Shown: positions 1 to 7,085 of the stretch, in pieces | Layout of the letters: each line of letters opens with the position of its first letter | Position numbering within the stretch: position 1 is the stretch's first letter | DNA from: an uncultured Hungatella sp. | GTDB lineage: Bacteria; Bacillota; Clostridia; Lachnospirales; Lachnospiraceae | Assembly (NCBI GenBank): GCA_910585435.1 | Contig: CAJUEJ010000050.1 | Span: forward strand, 1-10,729 | Direction of reading: 5' to 3' | DNA: 10,729 nt | The notes under the pieces: generated by a model | Told to the model about the DNA's origin: nothing | Seen by the model: the letters and a program-made list of their open reading frames with translations, nothing else | Databases searched by the model: none | Program-made: the position numbers and the translations under genes

Positions 1-76
1 TCATCATTCTTTTGTGGATGGGATACATGTTGGACAGTTTGTGGATAGGCTCCAGAAATATTTGGAATCATTTTAG
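1..76 (+). CDS. Chloramphenicol acetyltransferase-like protein, C-terminal end (partial)
   Basis: The reading frame with codons from base 2 runs into the window from the left and ends at TAG 74-76. The 24 visible residues begin with HHSFVDG, the HHxxxDG active-site motif of CatA-type O-acetyltransferases. In that family the second His is the general base that takes the proton from the acceptor hydroxyl during acetyl transfer from acetyl-CoA, and the Asp four residues later is structural. The residues after the motif (IHVGQFVDRLQKYLESF) fit the C-terminal helix that follows this motif in CAT, and the distance to the stop is right for the family. The family call is good. Whether the enzyme acts on chloramphenicol cannot be told, because many clostridial CatA-like proteins are untested. 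The gene ends about 150 bases before the next promoter, so it is a separate unit. Confidence 0.8.
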   Translation, partial: HHSFVDGIHVGQFVDRLQKYLESF

Positions 77-97
77 GGGCGGAAGTTGGATTATATC

Positions 98-131
98 ATA
101 AAATCCAGAACAGGATTTTATTGTTAAAATT
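98..131 (+). terminator. Possible rho-independent terminator after the cat-like gene
   Basis: Perfect 9-bp arms, ATAAAATCC (98-106) and GGATTTTAT (113-121), close a 6-base loop 21 bases after the stop codon. They are followed by a moderately T-rich stretch. The stem is AT-rich, so termination may be inefficient. The position after a stop codon and before a new promoter supports the call. Confidence 0.45.
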
Positions 132-154
132 TTGCAAGTTTACAAAAAGGGCTG

Positions 155-176
155 AAAATGCTGAGGCGGCATTTTT
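155..176 (+). terminator. Second weak hairpin with T-rich tail
   Basis: Arms AAAATGC (155-161) and GCATTTT (169-175) enclose a 7-base loop, and a run of seven T follows shortly after (from 183). It could act as a back-up terminator for the gene ending at 76. The stem is short and AT-rich, so the call is tentative. Confidence 0.25.
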
Positions 177-229
177 GGGTTCTTTTTTTATGGGATTTTT
201 TGCATTTGAGAGAGTATTTGCGGAAGTGA

Positions 230-258
230 TTGACATGGATGTAAATTCTTTGTATAAT
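230..258 (+). promoter_or_regulatory. Consensus sigma-A promoter of the regulator-exporter operon
   Basis: TTGACA at 230-235 and TATAAT at 253-258 are both perfect consensus boxes separated by exactly 17 bases. Transcription would start near 265, inside the palindrome that begins at 256, about 40 bases before the TTG start at 304. A promoter this strong next to a repressor gene fits a design in which the repressor holds transcription down until a ligand is present. Confidence 0.9.
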
Positions 259-286
259 AGTTATTGACTTGAGGTCAATAACTATT
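256..286. promoter_or_regulatory. Palindromic operator overlapping the -10 box
   Basis: The arms AATAGTTATTGAC (256-268) and its exact reverse complement (274-286) are 13 bp long and flank the 5-base centre TTGAG. The palindrome covers the last bases of TATAAT and the expected transcription start. A dimeric TetR-family protein bound here would block the polymerase. The adjacent TetR-type gene is the obvious binder, so autorepression is inferred. Family operators of 15-30 bp placed like this are common. Confidence 0.8.
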
Positions 287-303
287 GAAGGAGGCGGTGG
301 GAA

Positions 304-957
304 TTGGCAAGGCCAGTGAAAAAACAGCCGGAACAATGGAAGAAAGAAATTTTGGATGCGGCAAAGGAGCTGTTTTTATCGAAAGGTTATGAGGAAACTG
401 CCATTACGGATATTATGGAGCTGGCAGGCGGCGCAAAGGGGATGTTTTACCGATTTTTTCAGAGTAAGGAAGAGGTCATGCACGCTTTGGGGGATCGGAT
501 GTTTTTGGAGAATAATCCTTTTGAGGCGGTCAGGGGGCGTTCGGACCTGAACGGACTGCAGAAGATTCGGGAAGTGCTTGCTTTTGACAGGGCTGATGGA
601 GAACGGGAAGAAATAAGTACGCAGGCAATTCCTATCCTGAAAGACCCGCGCATTCTGGCGGCTGCGGTGGAGGCGAACCGGCGGGTGCTGACTCCTTTAT
701 GGCTGGAACTGATCGAGGAAGGACGGCGTGACGGTTCGATCCGGACGGAATACGCAAAGGAGCTTTCTGAACTGCTGCCCCTTGTCAATTTCTGGCTGCT
801 TCCGTCCGTGTTCCCGGCGGATGCGGAAGAAATCCGGCATAAGTGCAGGTTTGTTGCGGAGGTTCTTGCGACAATGGGGCTTCCGATCATAGAGGATGGG
901 ATGGTTGGACGGACAGAGAGGATACTGGGAGGTTACAGGGAAGAAAGGAAGGAGTAG
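304..957 (+). CDS. TetR/AcrR-family transcriptional regulator
   Basis: Cytoplasmic one-component repressor of 217 aa, typical for the family. The N-terminal DNA-binding domain spans about residues 10-60. It has the usual helix 1 (EILDAAKELFLSKGYEETAI) and a helix-turn-helix around ITDIMELAGGAKGMFYRFF followed by SKEEV. The C-terminal two-thirds is the variable ligand-binding and dimerisation part, so no ligand can be named. The start is TTG at 304: AAGGAGG at 288-294 lies 9 bases upstream and no better-placed ATG exists, and the TetR domain begins immediately after it. The stop is three bases before the MFS gene, whose ribosome binding site overlaps the last codons, so the two are cotranscribed and probably coupled. 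It most likely represses its own promoter through the palindrome at 256-286 and so controls the exporter. Confidence 0.93.
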   Translation: MARPVKKQPEQWKKEILDAAKELFLSKGYEETAITDIMELAGGAKGMFYRFFQSKEEVMHALGDRMFLENNPFEAVRGRSDLNGLQKIREVLAFDRADGEREEISTQAIPILKDPRILAAAVEANRRVLTPLWLELIEEGRRDGSIRTEYAKELSELLPLVNFWLLPSVFPADAEEIRHKCRFVAEVLATMGLPIIEDGMVGRTERILGGYREERKE

Positions 958-960
958 CGG

Positions 961-2214
961 ATGGAGCAGAAACTGTTTACGAAAAATTTTACGCTCCTTG
1001 TGCTGGGGCAGGCAAGTTCTTTGTTTGGCAATTATATCCTGCGTCTGGCGTTGTCCATGTATGTGTTGGAAGTGACCGGTTCGGCAGCTGTGTTTGCGGG
1101 CATTTTATCCATTGCGACAATCCCCACGATTCTTTTATCGCCTGTGGGCGGTATTCTGGCTGACAGGGCGGACCGGAGGAATATCATGGTGGCGCTGGAC
1201 ACGCTGACGGGAATATCTGTCCTATGCGCGGCGGTCTTTTTGTCCGGGGACAATGCTGTTGTAGTGATCAGTGCGCTGCTGGTGATACTCTCTGTTCTTG
1301 GGGCATTTGAAACGCCTACGGTGCAGGCGTGTATCCCGCAGATGCTGGTAGGCGATAACATTATCAAGGGAAATGCGGTGGTAAACCAGGTGGCGTCCAT
1401 TTCTTATCTGATTGCGCCTTTGCTGGGTGGTATCTTATATTCTGCTGTCGGCTTGAAACCTGTGATGTATGCAAGTGTTGTATGCTTTTTTGTCACGGCG
1501 TTATTTGAATGCTTTATCAAATTGGGCTATCAGGCCAGGGAGTTTCAGGGAAATGTTTTGTCCATGGTAAAAAATGATTTTTCCGGCAGTATCCGTTTTA
1601 TCATGAAAGAGCGGCCGGATATCATGAAGATGCTGCTTCTGGCGGCATTCTCACGCTTCTTTGTCATGGGGGTTACGCTGGTGGGGCTGCCCTTTCTTGT
1701 GCGGGCCGTGCTTGGCCTGAACGCAAGATTTTATGGCGGGGCGGAGAGCGCGATGGCGGTTGCCACTATCCTGGGAAGTATCGCCGCGGGGCTTCTTACG
1801 GGGAAGTTGAAATCCGGCAGATTATCGTATGTACTTGCGGCAATCGGTGTCTGTATCATTCCGGCAGGGGTTATATTTCTTTTCCCATCCGGCGTGATGG
1901 CAAGGTATGCTGTGATTGTTGCAGCTTTCTGCGGTATGCAGACCGCAATCAGTATTTTTTCTATTTTTGCGGTATCCATGATCCAGCAGAATACGCCGGA
2001 TGAGCTGATTGGGAAGATTATGGCTTATACATCCGCTGTTACGTTGTGCGCCCAGCCGGTTGGGCAGATGGTATATGGATTTTTGTTTGACAGGTTCCAG
2101 GAGATTGTGTATCTTGTATTGATTCCTTCCGGGATTGTGGTATGCGTGATCGGGCTGCTTGCTACGGGCTTTTTCAGAAAACAGGAAGAAAAGCAAGGTG
2201 GTGCAATAGAGTGA
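961..2214 (+). CDS. MFS exporter, macrolide/drug-efflux type
   Basis: Major facilitator superfamily permease of 417 aa, in the range of 12-TM proton-driven exporters. The alternating hydrophobic segments run through the whole length. The loop after TM2 carries GGILADRADRRNIM (residues 63-76), a motif A variant (DRxxRR) seen in the MFS_3 group that includes MefA-type macrolide efflux pumps and related multidrug exporters. The role is export of an unidentified small molecule across the cytoplasmic membrane. The start is ATG 961, with AAGGAG at 949-954 inside the end of the regulator gene. It is the second gene of the regulator-exporter operon and so is probably induced by the regulator's ligand. 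The ligand may also be the exported substrate, but that is inference. The C-terminus is a short charged cytoplasmic tail. The frame is intact. Confidence 0.92.
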   Translation: MEQKLFTKNFTLLVLGQASSLFGNYILRLALSMYVLEVTGSAAVFAGILSIATIPTILLSPVGGILADRADRRNIMVALDTLTGISVLCAAVFLSGDNAVVVISALLVILSVLGAFETPTVQACIPQMLVGDNIIKGNAVVNQVASISYLIAPLLGGILYSAVGLKPVMYASVVCFFVTALFECFIKLGYQAREFQGNVLSMVKNDFSGSIRFIMKERPDIMKMLLLAAFSRFFVMGVTLVGLPFLVRAVLGLNARFYGGAESAMAVATILGSIAAGLLTGKLKSGRLSYVLAAIGVCIIPAGVIFLFPSGVMARYAVIVAAFCGMQTAISIFSIFAVSMIQQNTPDELIGKIMAYTSAVTLCAQPVGQMVYGFLFDRFQEIVYLVLIPSGIVVCVIGLLATGFFRKQEEKQGGAIE

Positions 2215-2252
2215 TAAAAGACATAATGGAATTACGTTAACAACACGGCCAG

Positions 2253-2537
2253 ATGAAGGTATCACGGTTTGATCTGGATACGGATTTGATTAGGGATAGC
2301 GGATAAATATGTGCCGGGATGGAGGGAGAGCGGTTCAGGAGATTTATAGGCATGGCCTGTAAAGGTTATTTCGGAGAAAACAGAGAAACAGCCGGAGCAG
2401 TCTGCAGAAATATGGCAGAATCTCTGGAAACAGATTATGCAGACAATCACGGCAATCATGAAAGTCCAGGGTTAAACCTTTCAGAACTTTCCATAAAAAT
2501 CAGTTCAGATGAAAAAAACATACTATTTCAGATGTAA
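2253..2537 (+). other. Interrupted reading frame, possible decayed small gene
   Basis: One frame runs from ATG 2253 to TAA 2535-2537 (about 94 codons) with a single in-frame TAA at 2304-2306. The part after that stop is open from 2307, with its first ATG at 2319. It ends in a plausible polar tail (LSIKISSDEKNILFQM) only three bases before the strong hairpin at 2541. Neither ATG has a clear ribosome binding site and I do not recognise the protein. A different frame (2350-2475) also gives a protein-like stretch (QSAEIWQNLWKQIMQTITAI), so the true frame is unclear. It could be a pseudogene, a shifted gene, or simply the 3' untranslated region of the exporter mRNA. Confidence 0.2.
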
Positions 2538-2540
2538 AAC

Positions 2541-2599
2541 ACCGGTTTGGCATGAATGACAGAGATAAATCTGTTGTTCATGTAAAACCGGTATTTTTG
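2541..2599 (+). terminator. Strong long-stem rho-independent terminator
   Basis: Left arm 2541-2562 begins ACCGGTTT and right arm 2571-2592 ends AAACCGGT. They pair over 22 positions with only one true mismatch and three G-U type pairs, around the 8-base loop AGATAAAT. ATTTTTGT follows at once. It would end the regulator-exporter transcript about 330 bases after the exporter stop, or end a small gene or RNA lying in between. It separates that operon from the cassette starting at 2950. Confidence 0.85.
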
Positions 2600-2949
2600 T
2601 GCAGGCAGAAGTCTGAGTGTGCGGATGTCGGATGGGTAGATGATATAAATTATTAGTAATCTGACAAGTATTCGCCAGAGTGTGTTTGGTGGGCGTGGCT
2701 GTATTGGGACTGAATTATGATTTTTGTATAGTTATTTTCTTGTTAAATGAATAAAGTATAAGTATTTGCTATTTATATATCATCTTGTTAAGATAAATCC
2801 AGAAATAGAAAACAGGAAGTAGTTGAGAAATCTGCAAGAATTCATTTAGAAATTGTTTATCTTTCTGTTAGATGAATGTTATCCGGGGCAGTTAAAGTAT
2901 AGCTCATAAGATACATATGGCTACAGCCACAGAAAAGGAAGTGAAAAAG
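2600..2949 (+). other. AT-rich leader without an intact gene
   Basis: About 350 bases between the terminator and the hydrolase gene. No open frame with a good ribosome binding site is visible. The stretch 2701-2800 is very AT-rich and probably contains the promoter of the downstream cassette, but no pair of boxes with near-17 spacing stands out, so I do not place one. Two items are notable: a sequence at 2729-2743 that resembles one half of the TetR operator, and a remnant at 2807-2860 that matches the end of the MATE gene. Confidence 0.5.
2807..2860 (+). repeat. MATE 3'-end remnant, upstream copy of direct repeat
   Basis: Bases 2830-2860 match 10608-10638 at 30 of 31 positions (ATCTGCAAGAATTCATT, one change, then AGAAATTGTTTAT). 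The block AGAAAACAG at 2807-2815 is also matched (10587-10595) with a two-base spacing difference. In one frame this copy reads RKQEVVEKSARIH and then TTA, where the intact MATE gene reads ENRRLETSARIH and TGA stop. The match covers coding and non-coding bases alike, so it is shared descent rather than protein convergence. No other part of a MATE gene is present here. Confidence 0.75.
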
Positions 2950-4092
2950 GTGAAAAGAGATTTTTTGATATTTCTGCTTTTGATACTGGGGGTGGCAGGG
3001 CTGCTGTCAGGATGCGGAGAAGGTTCCGATAGGCAGACAGAAGCAAAGAACTACAGTGAAGAAAGACAGAAAAACCAGACAGAGGAAGAAAGTACAGTAA
3101 GAGAAGAAAACGGAAAAGAAAGCAGAGATAAAAATGCAGTCCGGGTTACTCCGACTTCTGAAATCACGGAACTGGAAACAGGGTTGTCAATGGTCCGGTA
3201 TGAAGGGGAGTATGGCTTTGACACATTCTTAGAGCAGGGAGGAGCCGCCTCTGACGCGGATGTTGCGGCTTATATCACTTCACTGCTGGCACAGGAAATT
3301 CAAATGGAAGGAGCTCCTTTCGGATGCAGTACTCTGTCAGTGGAAAATGAGGCCGGCGGATATCTGTTTGGAAGAAATTTTGACTGGAATGCCTGTAATG
3401 GATTGATCGTCAGCGCCAGACTGGAAAAGGGCTACTTTTCCGTTTCAACCGTCAATATGGACTTTATTCGTGCCGGCGGGCTTGACATTTCACAATTACC
3501 GGATTCCATGCAGGCTTTTGTTTCCTTATATGCGCCACTGGACGGAATGAATGAAAAAGGGCTGGCGGTTTCCGCGAATATGATTCAGGACTCTGTAAGT
3601 ATCCATCAGGATACAGCCAAACCTGACCTCACAACGACTACGGCAGTCCGGTTACTGCTTGACAAGGCGGCAGATGTGGAAGAAGCACTGGAGCTCCTGC
3701 AGCAATACGACTTTCACAGCTCCATGGGAATGATGGTGCATCTGGTCCTGGCGGACGCGGACGGAAGGAGCGTGGCCGTGGAATATGTAGATAATGAGAT
3801 GATTGTTACCGAAACGCCGGTTGTTACCAATTTTTACCTGGCGGATGGAGAGAAGCAGGGAATCGGAACCGCCCAGTCTCATACCCGGTATGAAATCCTT
3901 ACCCAGACACTGGAAGAACGAGGGGCGATGACGGAAACAGAAGTGCGGGACGCATTGGACAGCGTGAGCAAGGATAACTTTGGTGAGTTTGAATCTACCG
4001 AATGGAGCATTGTGATGAATCAGGAGACAAAGGAACTGATTTATTACCATAGGGAAAATTATAAAACGGCATATGTCGTTTCGGTTGAATAG
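2950..4092 (+). CDS. Lipid-anchored Ntn amide hydrolase (choloylglycine hydrolase/penicillin V acylase family)
   Basis: Predicted extracytoplasmic lipoprotein of 380 aa that hydrolyses a linear carbon-nitrogen amide bond. The signal peptide (KRDFLIFLLLILGVAGLLSGC) has lipobox Cys22. A charged low-complexity linker to about residue 65 and a propeptide-like segment follow. The nucleophile is Cys126 in FGCSTL. Arg142 and Asp145 in GRNFDW lie 16 and 19 residues after it, the same spacing as Cys2, Arg18 and Asp21 of bile salt hydrolases. GMNEKGLAVSAN (Asn210), VVTNF (Asn294) and HTRY (Arg313) fit the remaining family positions. Family enzymes free the Cys amine by cutting just before it, so here the cut would fall far inside a lipoprotein. 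I chose GTG 2950 because AAGGAA at 2935-2940 lies 9 bases upstream and it gives a normal signal peptide. ATG 2917, in frame, has no ribosome binding site. The substrate is unknown and bile-salt activity is not shown. Confidence 0.85.
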   Translation: MKRDFLIFLLLILGVAGLLSGCGEGSDRQTEAKNYSEERQKNQTEEESTVREENGKESRDKNAVRVTPTSEITELETGLSMVRYEGEYGFDTFLEQGGAASDADVAAYITSLLAQEIQMEGAPFGCSTLSVENEAGGYLFGRNFDWNACNGLIVSARLEKGYFSVSTVNMDFIRAGGLDISQLPDSMQAFVSLYAPLDGMNEKGLAVSANMIQDSVSIHQDTAKPDLTTTTAVRLLLDKAADVEEALELLQQYDFHSSMGMMVHLVLADADGRSVAVEYVDNEMIVTETPVVTNFYLADGEKQGIGTAQSHTRYEILTQTLEERGAMTETEVRDALDSVSKDNFGEFESTEWSIVMNQETKELIYYHRENYKTAYVVSVE

Positions 4093-4128
4093 ATAAGCCA
4101 TGCAATAATCTTGACGAGGAGGAAGAAA

Positions 4129-5334
4129 ATGAACTACTTAAAGACTTTAACAGATTTATACAGACTGAAAAAGAATGTGAAATTAAGTGCTGAAAAGATG
4201 CGTTCCCTGCAGGATGAAAAACTGCGGAAGCTTCTCAGGTTCACATGGGAGCATTCGGCTTATTACCGGGCAGCTTTTGAGAAGGCGGGAATTACAGAGG
4301 AACAGTTGGATACGCTGCCTCTTTCCTGCTTTCCCACCATCGACAAACAAATGCTTTTGGAGCATTTTGATGAACTGGTCACAGTGCCGGATTTAAAACA
4401 GGAAAACCTGCGGGAATTTGATGCGGGGGAAGCGGCAGACCGGAAGCCTTATCAGGGAAAGTATCATGTGGTTCATTCCTCTGGCAGCACCGGGAAACCC
4501 GGATACTTTGTATATGATGAGGATGCCTGGAGGCAGATGCTTTTGGGTATCATACGGGCGGCTCTTTGGGGAATGTCCATGCCGCAGATATTGAGGCTTC
4601 TGATGAAACGTCCCAGGATCGTCTATATTGCGGCCACAGACGGAAGATATGGAGGCGCTATGGCGGTGGGAGACGGAACCCGTGGAGTAGGCGCCAGCCA
4701 GCTCTATTTGGATATCAAGACACCGGTCACAGAATGGATCAGGCAGTTAAAAGCGTTCCGGCCCAATATTGTCATTGGCTATCCATCTGCCATCAAGATC
4801 CTGGCGCAGCTGATGGAGAACGGGGAAGTCAGTCTGGATGCGGAAAGGGTGATTTCCTGTGGCGAACCATTGGGGAGAAGTCTGCGGACCTATCTGGAAA
4901 ACATATTCCGGACACAGGTTGTCAATTTTTATGGAGCCAGTGAATCCCTGGCCCTTGGGGTGGAAACAGACCTGGAGGAAGGGATGCTCCTTTTTGATGA
5001 TATGAATATCATTGAGGTGGAAGACCTCTGGTTTGAAGACGGAAGAGGGAACAGGGAATTTCTTCACCCATTGGCCATCGAAGGATTCTGTATCGAAGGG
5101 CTGAAAGATTATCAGTTCCGGCAGACCACGAAAGATACCTTTGAAATGTATGCGGAAACAGGCAATGGCGTTTCCAGGGAACAGATCCGGCAGGAGATGC
5201 TGCTTCGGATGAGGAAGATCCTTGCAGAGAAAAGACTGGACTATGTGCAGTTCTATGTGAACTTTGTAGAAGAAATCCTGCCGGATATCCGGACAGGGAA
5301 AAAAACTTTAATCCTGAAGGGAAAGGTGGCGTAA
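4129..5334 (+). CDS. Adenylate-forming enzyme, phenylacetate-CoA ligase/F390 synthetase-like, internally shortened
   Basis: Cytoplasmic protein of 401 aa related to PaaK, CapK and coenzyme F390 synthetase-like proteins, which activate a carboxylate or phosphate-bearing substrate with ATP as an adenylate. Visible motifs are the phosphate-binding loop SSGSTGKPG (117-125), GEPLG (245-249) and FYGASE (267-272). The C-terminal small domain is present to the end (HPLAIEGF, YVQFYV, RTGKKTLI). Between DDMNIIEVED (about 290-299) and LWFEDGRGNREFLHP the usual stretch with the RYRxxD-type motif, whose Asp binds the ribose of ATP, is missing. Family members I know are roughly 50-60 residues longer, so an in-frame deletion near base 5025 is likely. 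The start is ATG 4129, with AGGAGG at 4117-4122; the in-frame TTG 4111 overlaps that ribosome binding site and is rejected. It sits 36 bases after the hydrolase and 3 bases before the ABC ATPase. It may be inactive as an adenylating enzyme. Confidence 0.82.
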   Translation: MNYLKTLTDLYRLKKNVKLSAEKMRSLQDEKLRKLLRFTWEHSAYYRAAFEKAGITEEQLDTLPLSCFPTIDKQMLLEHFDELVTVPDLKQENLREFDAGEAADRKPYQGKYHVVHSSGSTGKPGYFVYDEDAWRQMLLGIIRAALWGMSMPQILRLLMKRPRIVYIAATDGRYGGAMAVGDGTRGVGASQLYLDIKTPVTEWIRQLKAFRPNIVIGYPSAIKILAQLMENGEVSLDAERVISCGEPLGRSLRTYLENIFRTQVVNFYGASESLALGVETDLEEGMLLFDDMNIIEVEDLWFEDGRGNREFLHPLAIEGFCIEGLKDYQFRQTTKDTFEMYAETGNGVSREQIRQEMLLRMRKILAEKRLDYVQFYVNFVEEILPDIRTGKKTLILKGKVA

Positions 5335-5337
5335 CGA

Positions 5338-6099
5338 ATGGCAGACATAATCTTACAGGGAGAAAAAATCACCAGAGTTTTTTTCCGGGGAAAGACAGAG
5401 ACAAAAGTCCTGGACGGAATTGACATTGAAATATATGAAAATGACTTTACTGTGATTATGGGGCCTTCGGGAGCCGGGAAGTCTACGCTTTTGTACAGCT
5501 TAAGCGGTATGGATCCGTTGACCGCGGGACATGTGTTTTACAAGGATAAGGAGATCAGCGGCCTTTCCGAAAACCGGATGGCAAAGCTTCGGGCAGAGGA
5601 ATTCGGGTTTGTATTCCAGCAGACCCATCTGGTCAGCAGCCTGACGCTTTTGGAAAATGTGCTGGTGGCCGGATATGTGAGTAAAAAGGACAGCGCCGAA
5701 AAGGTAAGGGAGAGGGCGGCGAATCTCCTGCGACAGATGGATGTGGAGGCAGCAAAGGACAGACTGCCCTCCCAGGTATCCGGGGGCGAGGCGCAGAGGG
5801 CAGCCATTGCCAGGGCCATGATCGGAAAGCCGGGGCTTCTGTTTGCGGATGAGCCAACAGGGGCGCTGAACCAGGCAAATACCCGCGAAGTCCTTGGGCT
5901 ATTGACCGACCTGAACCGGGAAGGCCAGAGTATCCTGATGGTGACACATGACCTGCGGGCCGCAGCCAGAGGGAACCGGGTTCTTTATCTGGAGGATGGA
6001 AAGGTCTGTGATGAACTGGCGTTGGAGCCGTACAATGAAATGGAAGAGAAGCAGCGGGAAAGAGACGTAAGCCAGTGGCTTTCCAGGCTTCGATGGTAG
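5338..6099 (+). CDS. ABC transporter ATP-binding protein, MacB/LolD type
   Basis: Cytoplasmic ATPase of 253 aa that powers the FtsX-type permease encoded next. All motifs are present: Walker A GPSGAGKST (42-50), Q-loop FVFQQTHL (Gln94/95), signature VSGGEAQR (147-154), Walker B LLFADEP with catalytic Glu172, and switch His204 in MVTHD. The overall sequence (VLDGIDIEIYENDF, LSGMDPLTAG, LLENVLVAGY) is that of the MacB/LolD/FtsE group. This group works by mechanotransmission, drawing on substrates or lipoproteins at the outer membrane face rather than moving them through a wide channel. The C-terminus has about 25 extra charged residues. ATG 5338 follows the ligase stop by three bases, with an AAAGGTGG-like site in the end of the ligase gene, so translation is coupled. 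The permease begins 16 bases later. The frame is intact. Confidence 0.95.
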   Translation: MADIILQGEKITRVFFRGKTETKVLDGIDIEIYENDFTVIMGPSGAGKSTLLYSLSGMDPLTAGHVFYKDKEISGLSENRMAKLRAEEFGFVFQQTHLVSSLTLLENVLVAGYVSKKDSAEKVRERAANLLRQMDVEAAKDRLPSQVSGGEAQRAAIARAMIGKPGLLFADEPTGALNQANTREVLGLLTDLNREGQSILMVTHDLRAAARGNRVLYLEDGKVCDELALEPYNEMEEKQRERDVSQWLSRLRW

Positions 6100-6358
6100 G
6101 GAGGTGTATGGTTAAATGTTGGAGCATCAGATCTTAATCCGGGCAGGAATAAAAAAGCATAAAGGGAGTCTTTTGGGAATCGGAATCCTTCTGTTTCTGA
6201 CAGCGCTTTCCCTGACAGCAGTGCTGATGACTGCATTTGTGGGGAACCGTTATATAAGGGAAGAGATGGAGAGACTAAGGTTTGGGGATCTTACCGCATG
6301 GGCATCGAATGTGCCGGATGCGGACTTCCTGACAGAAAGCATCCGGGGGCAGGTACCG

Positions 6359-6373
6359 TTTCTTTCAGAGTGA
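6359..6373 (+). other. Frameshift site 1 in permease
   Basis: The first piece runs into TGA at 6371-6373, while the frame one base on reads FFQSDLSGYAVTPEE and continues as the permease. One extra T in either run of three (6359-6361 or 6363-6365) would explain it; loss of two bases would too. Confidence 0.7.
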
Positions 6374-7081
6374 CCTTTCGGGCTATGCCGTGACTCCGGA
6401 AGAAATCAAAGAAGAGGAAGTATATGTATCTGCTTCCATGAAATCCATGATGGATCTGAAACCTGGGGATGCAGTCACATTTCCCATAGCCAGAGGCGGA
6501 CGTAAGATCAGCCTGACGGTGGCCGGGTATTATGAAGATCCTTTTATGGGCAGTTCCATGATTGGGATGAAAGGGTTCCTGATCTCAGAGCAGGCCTATG
6601 AGGAAATCTGCTCTGTCATAGAAGAGGCGGGAATGGATGCCCTGGCCAGGGATGGCGTCATGATCCATATTCATATGGAAGAAGGCATGACTGTTTCGGA
6701 AGTAAACAGAACATTGACAGAAAACACGCCTCTTTCCATTTATACGGAATTTATCCACAGCGCAGATACGATTGCGGGTTTTATGGTCATTCTCCAGGAT
6801 GCTTTCTCTGCCATTTTAGCGGCTTTTGCATTTGTGCTGCTGGGAGTGGCCATGGCAGTCATGGGACACAGTATTTCCGGGCTGGTGGAGCAGGAATGGA
6901 AGAATCTTGGGATTTTAAAAACCATAGGGTTTACCGGGAAACAGCTGGCGGGCCAGCTGATGGTACAGTATATGGGAGCCGTGGGATTTGGCGCGGTTTC
7001 GGGAATGCTTCTGGCAGTTCCGGCAGCAGGGATCATCAGCCGGATCACAGTGACTACTACGGGTGTTTTGCTGCCAATTCA

Positions 7082-7085
7082 TTTT
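7082..7085 (+). other. Frameshift site 2 in permease
   Basis: Up to GVLLPI the permease is in one frame; after FSGPPCLGILAVLLL it is in another. A run of four T at 7082-7085 where five would keep the frame (IHFSGPP) explains it with a single missing base. Beyond the site the original frame turns into an arginine- and tryptophan-rich shadow sequence that ends at 7295. Confidence 0.7.

Noticed and set aside
124..336. Minus-strand open frame of 70 codons over the promoter region
   Set aside because: It covers the consensus promoter, palindrome and start of the regulator gene, has a low-complexity translation, and no ribosome binding site was found.
2249..2277. Inverted CCAGAT and ATCTGG with a 17-base gap
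   Set aside because: Only 6 bp with a large loop and no T tail; expected by chance and much weaker than the hairpin at 2541.
2262..2459. Minus-strand open frame, cysteine- and isoleucine-rich
   Set aside because: Its start lacks a ribosome binding site and it runs against every neighbour; probably a shadow of the non-coding stretch.
2917..2949. ATG 2917 as start of the hydrolase
   Set aside because: No ribosome binding site precedes it and it adds 11 polar residues before the signal peptide; GTG 2950 has AAGGAA at good spacing.
4111..4128. TTG 4111 as start of the adenylate-forming protein
   Set aside because: The codons from TTG to ATG contain the AGGAGG ribosome binding site of ATG 4129.
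5633..6127. Long minus-strand open frame opposite the ABC ATPase
   Set aside because: Proline-, histidine- and serine-rich translation typical of the antisense of a conserved gene; the plus frame has all ABC motifs.
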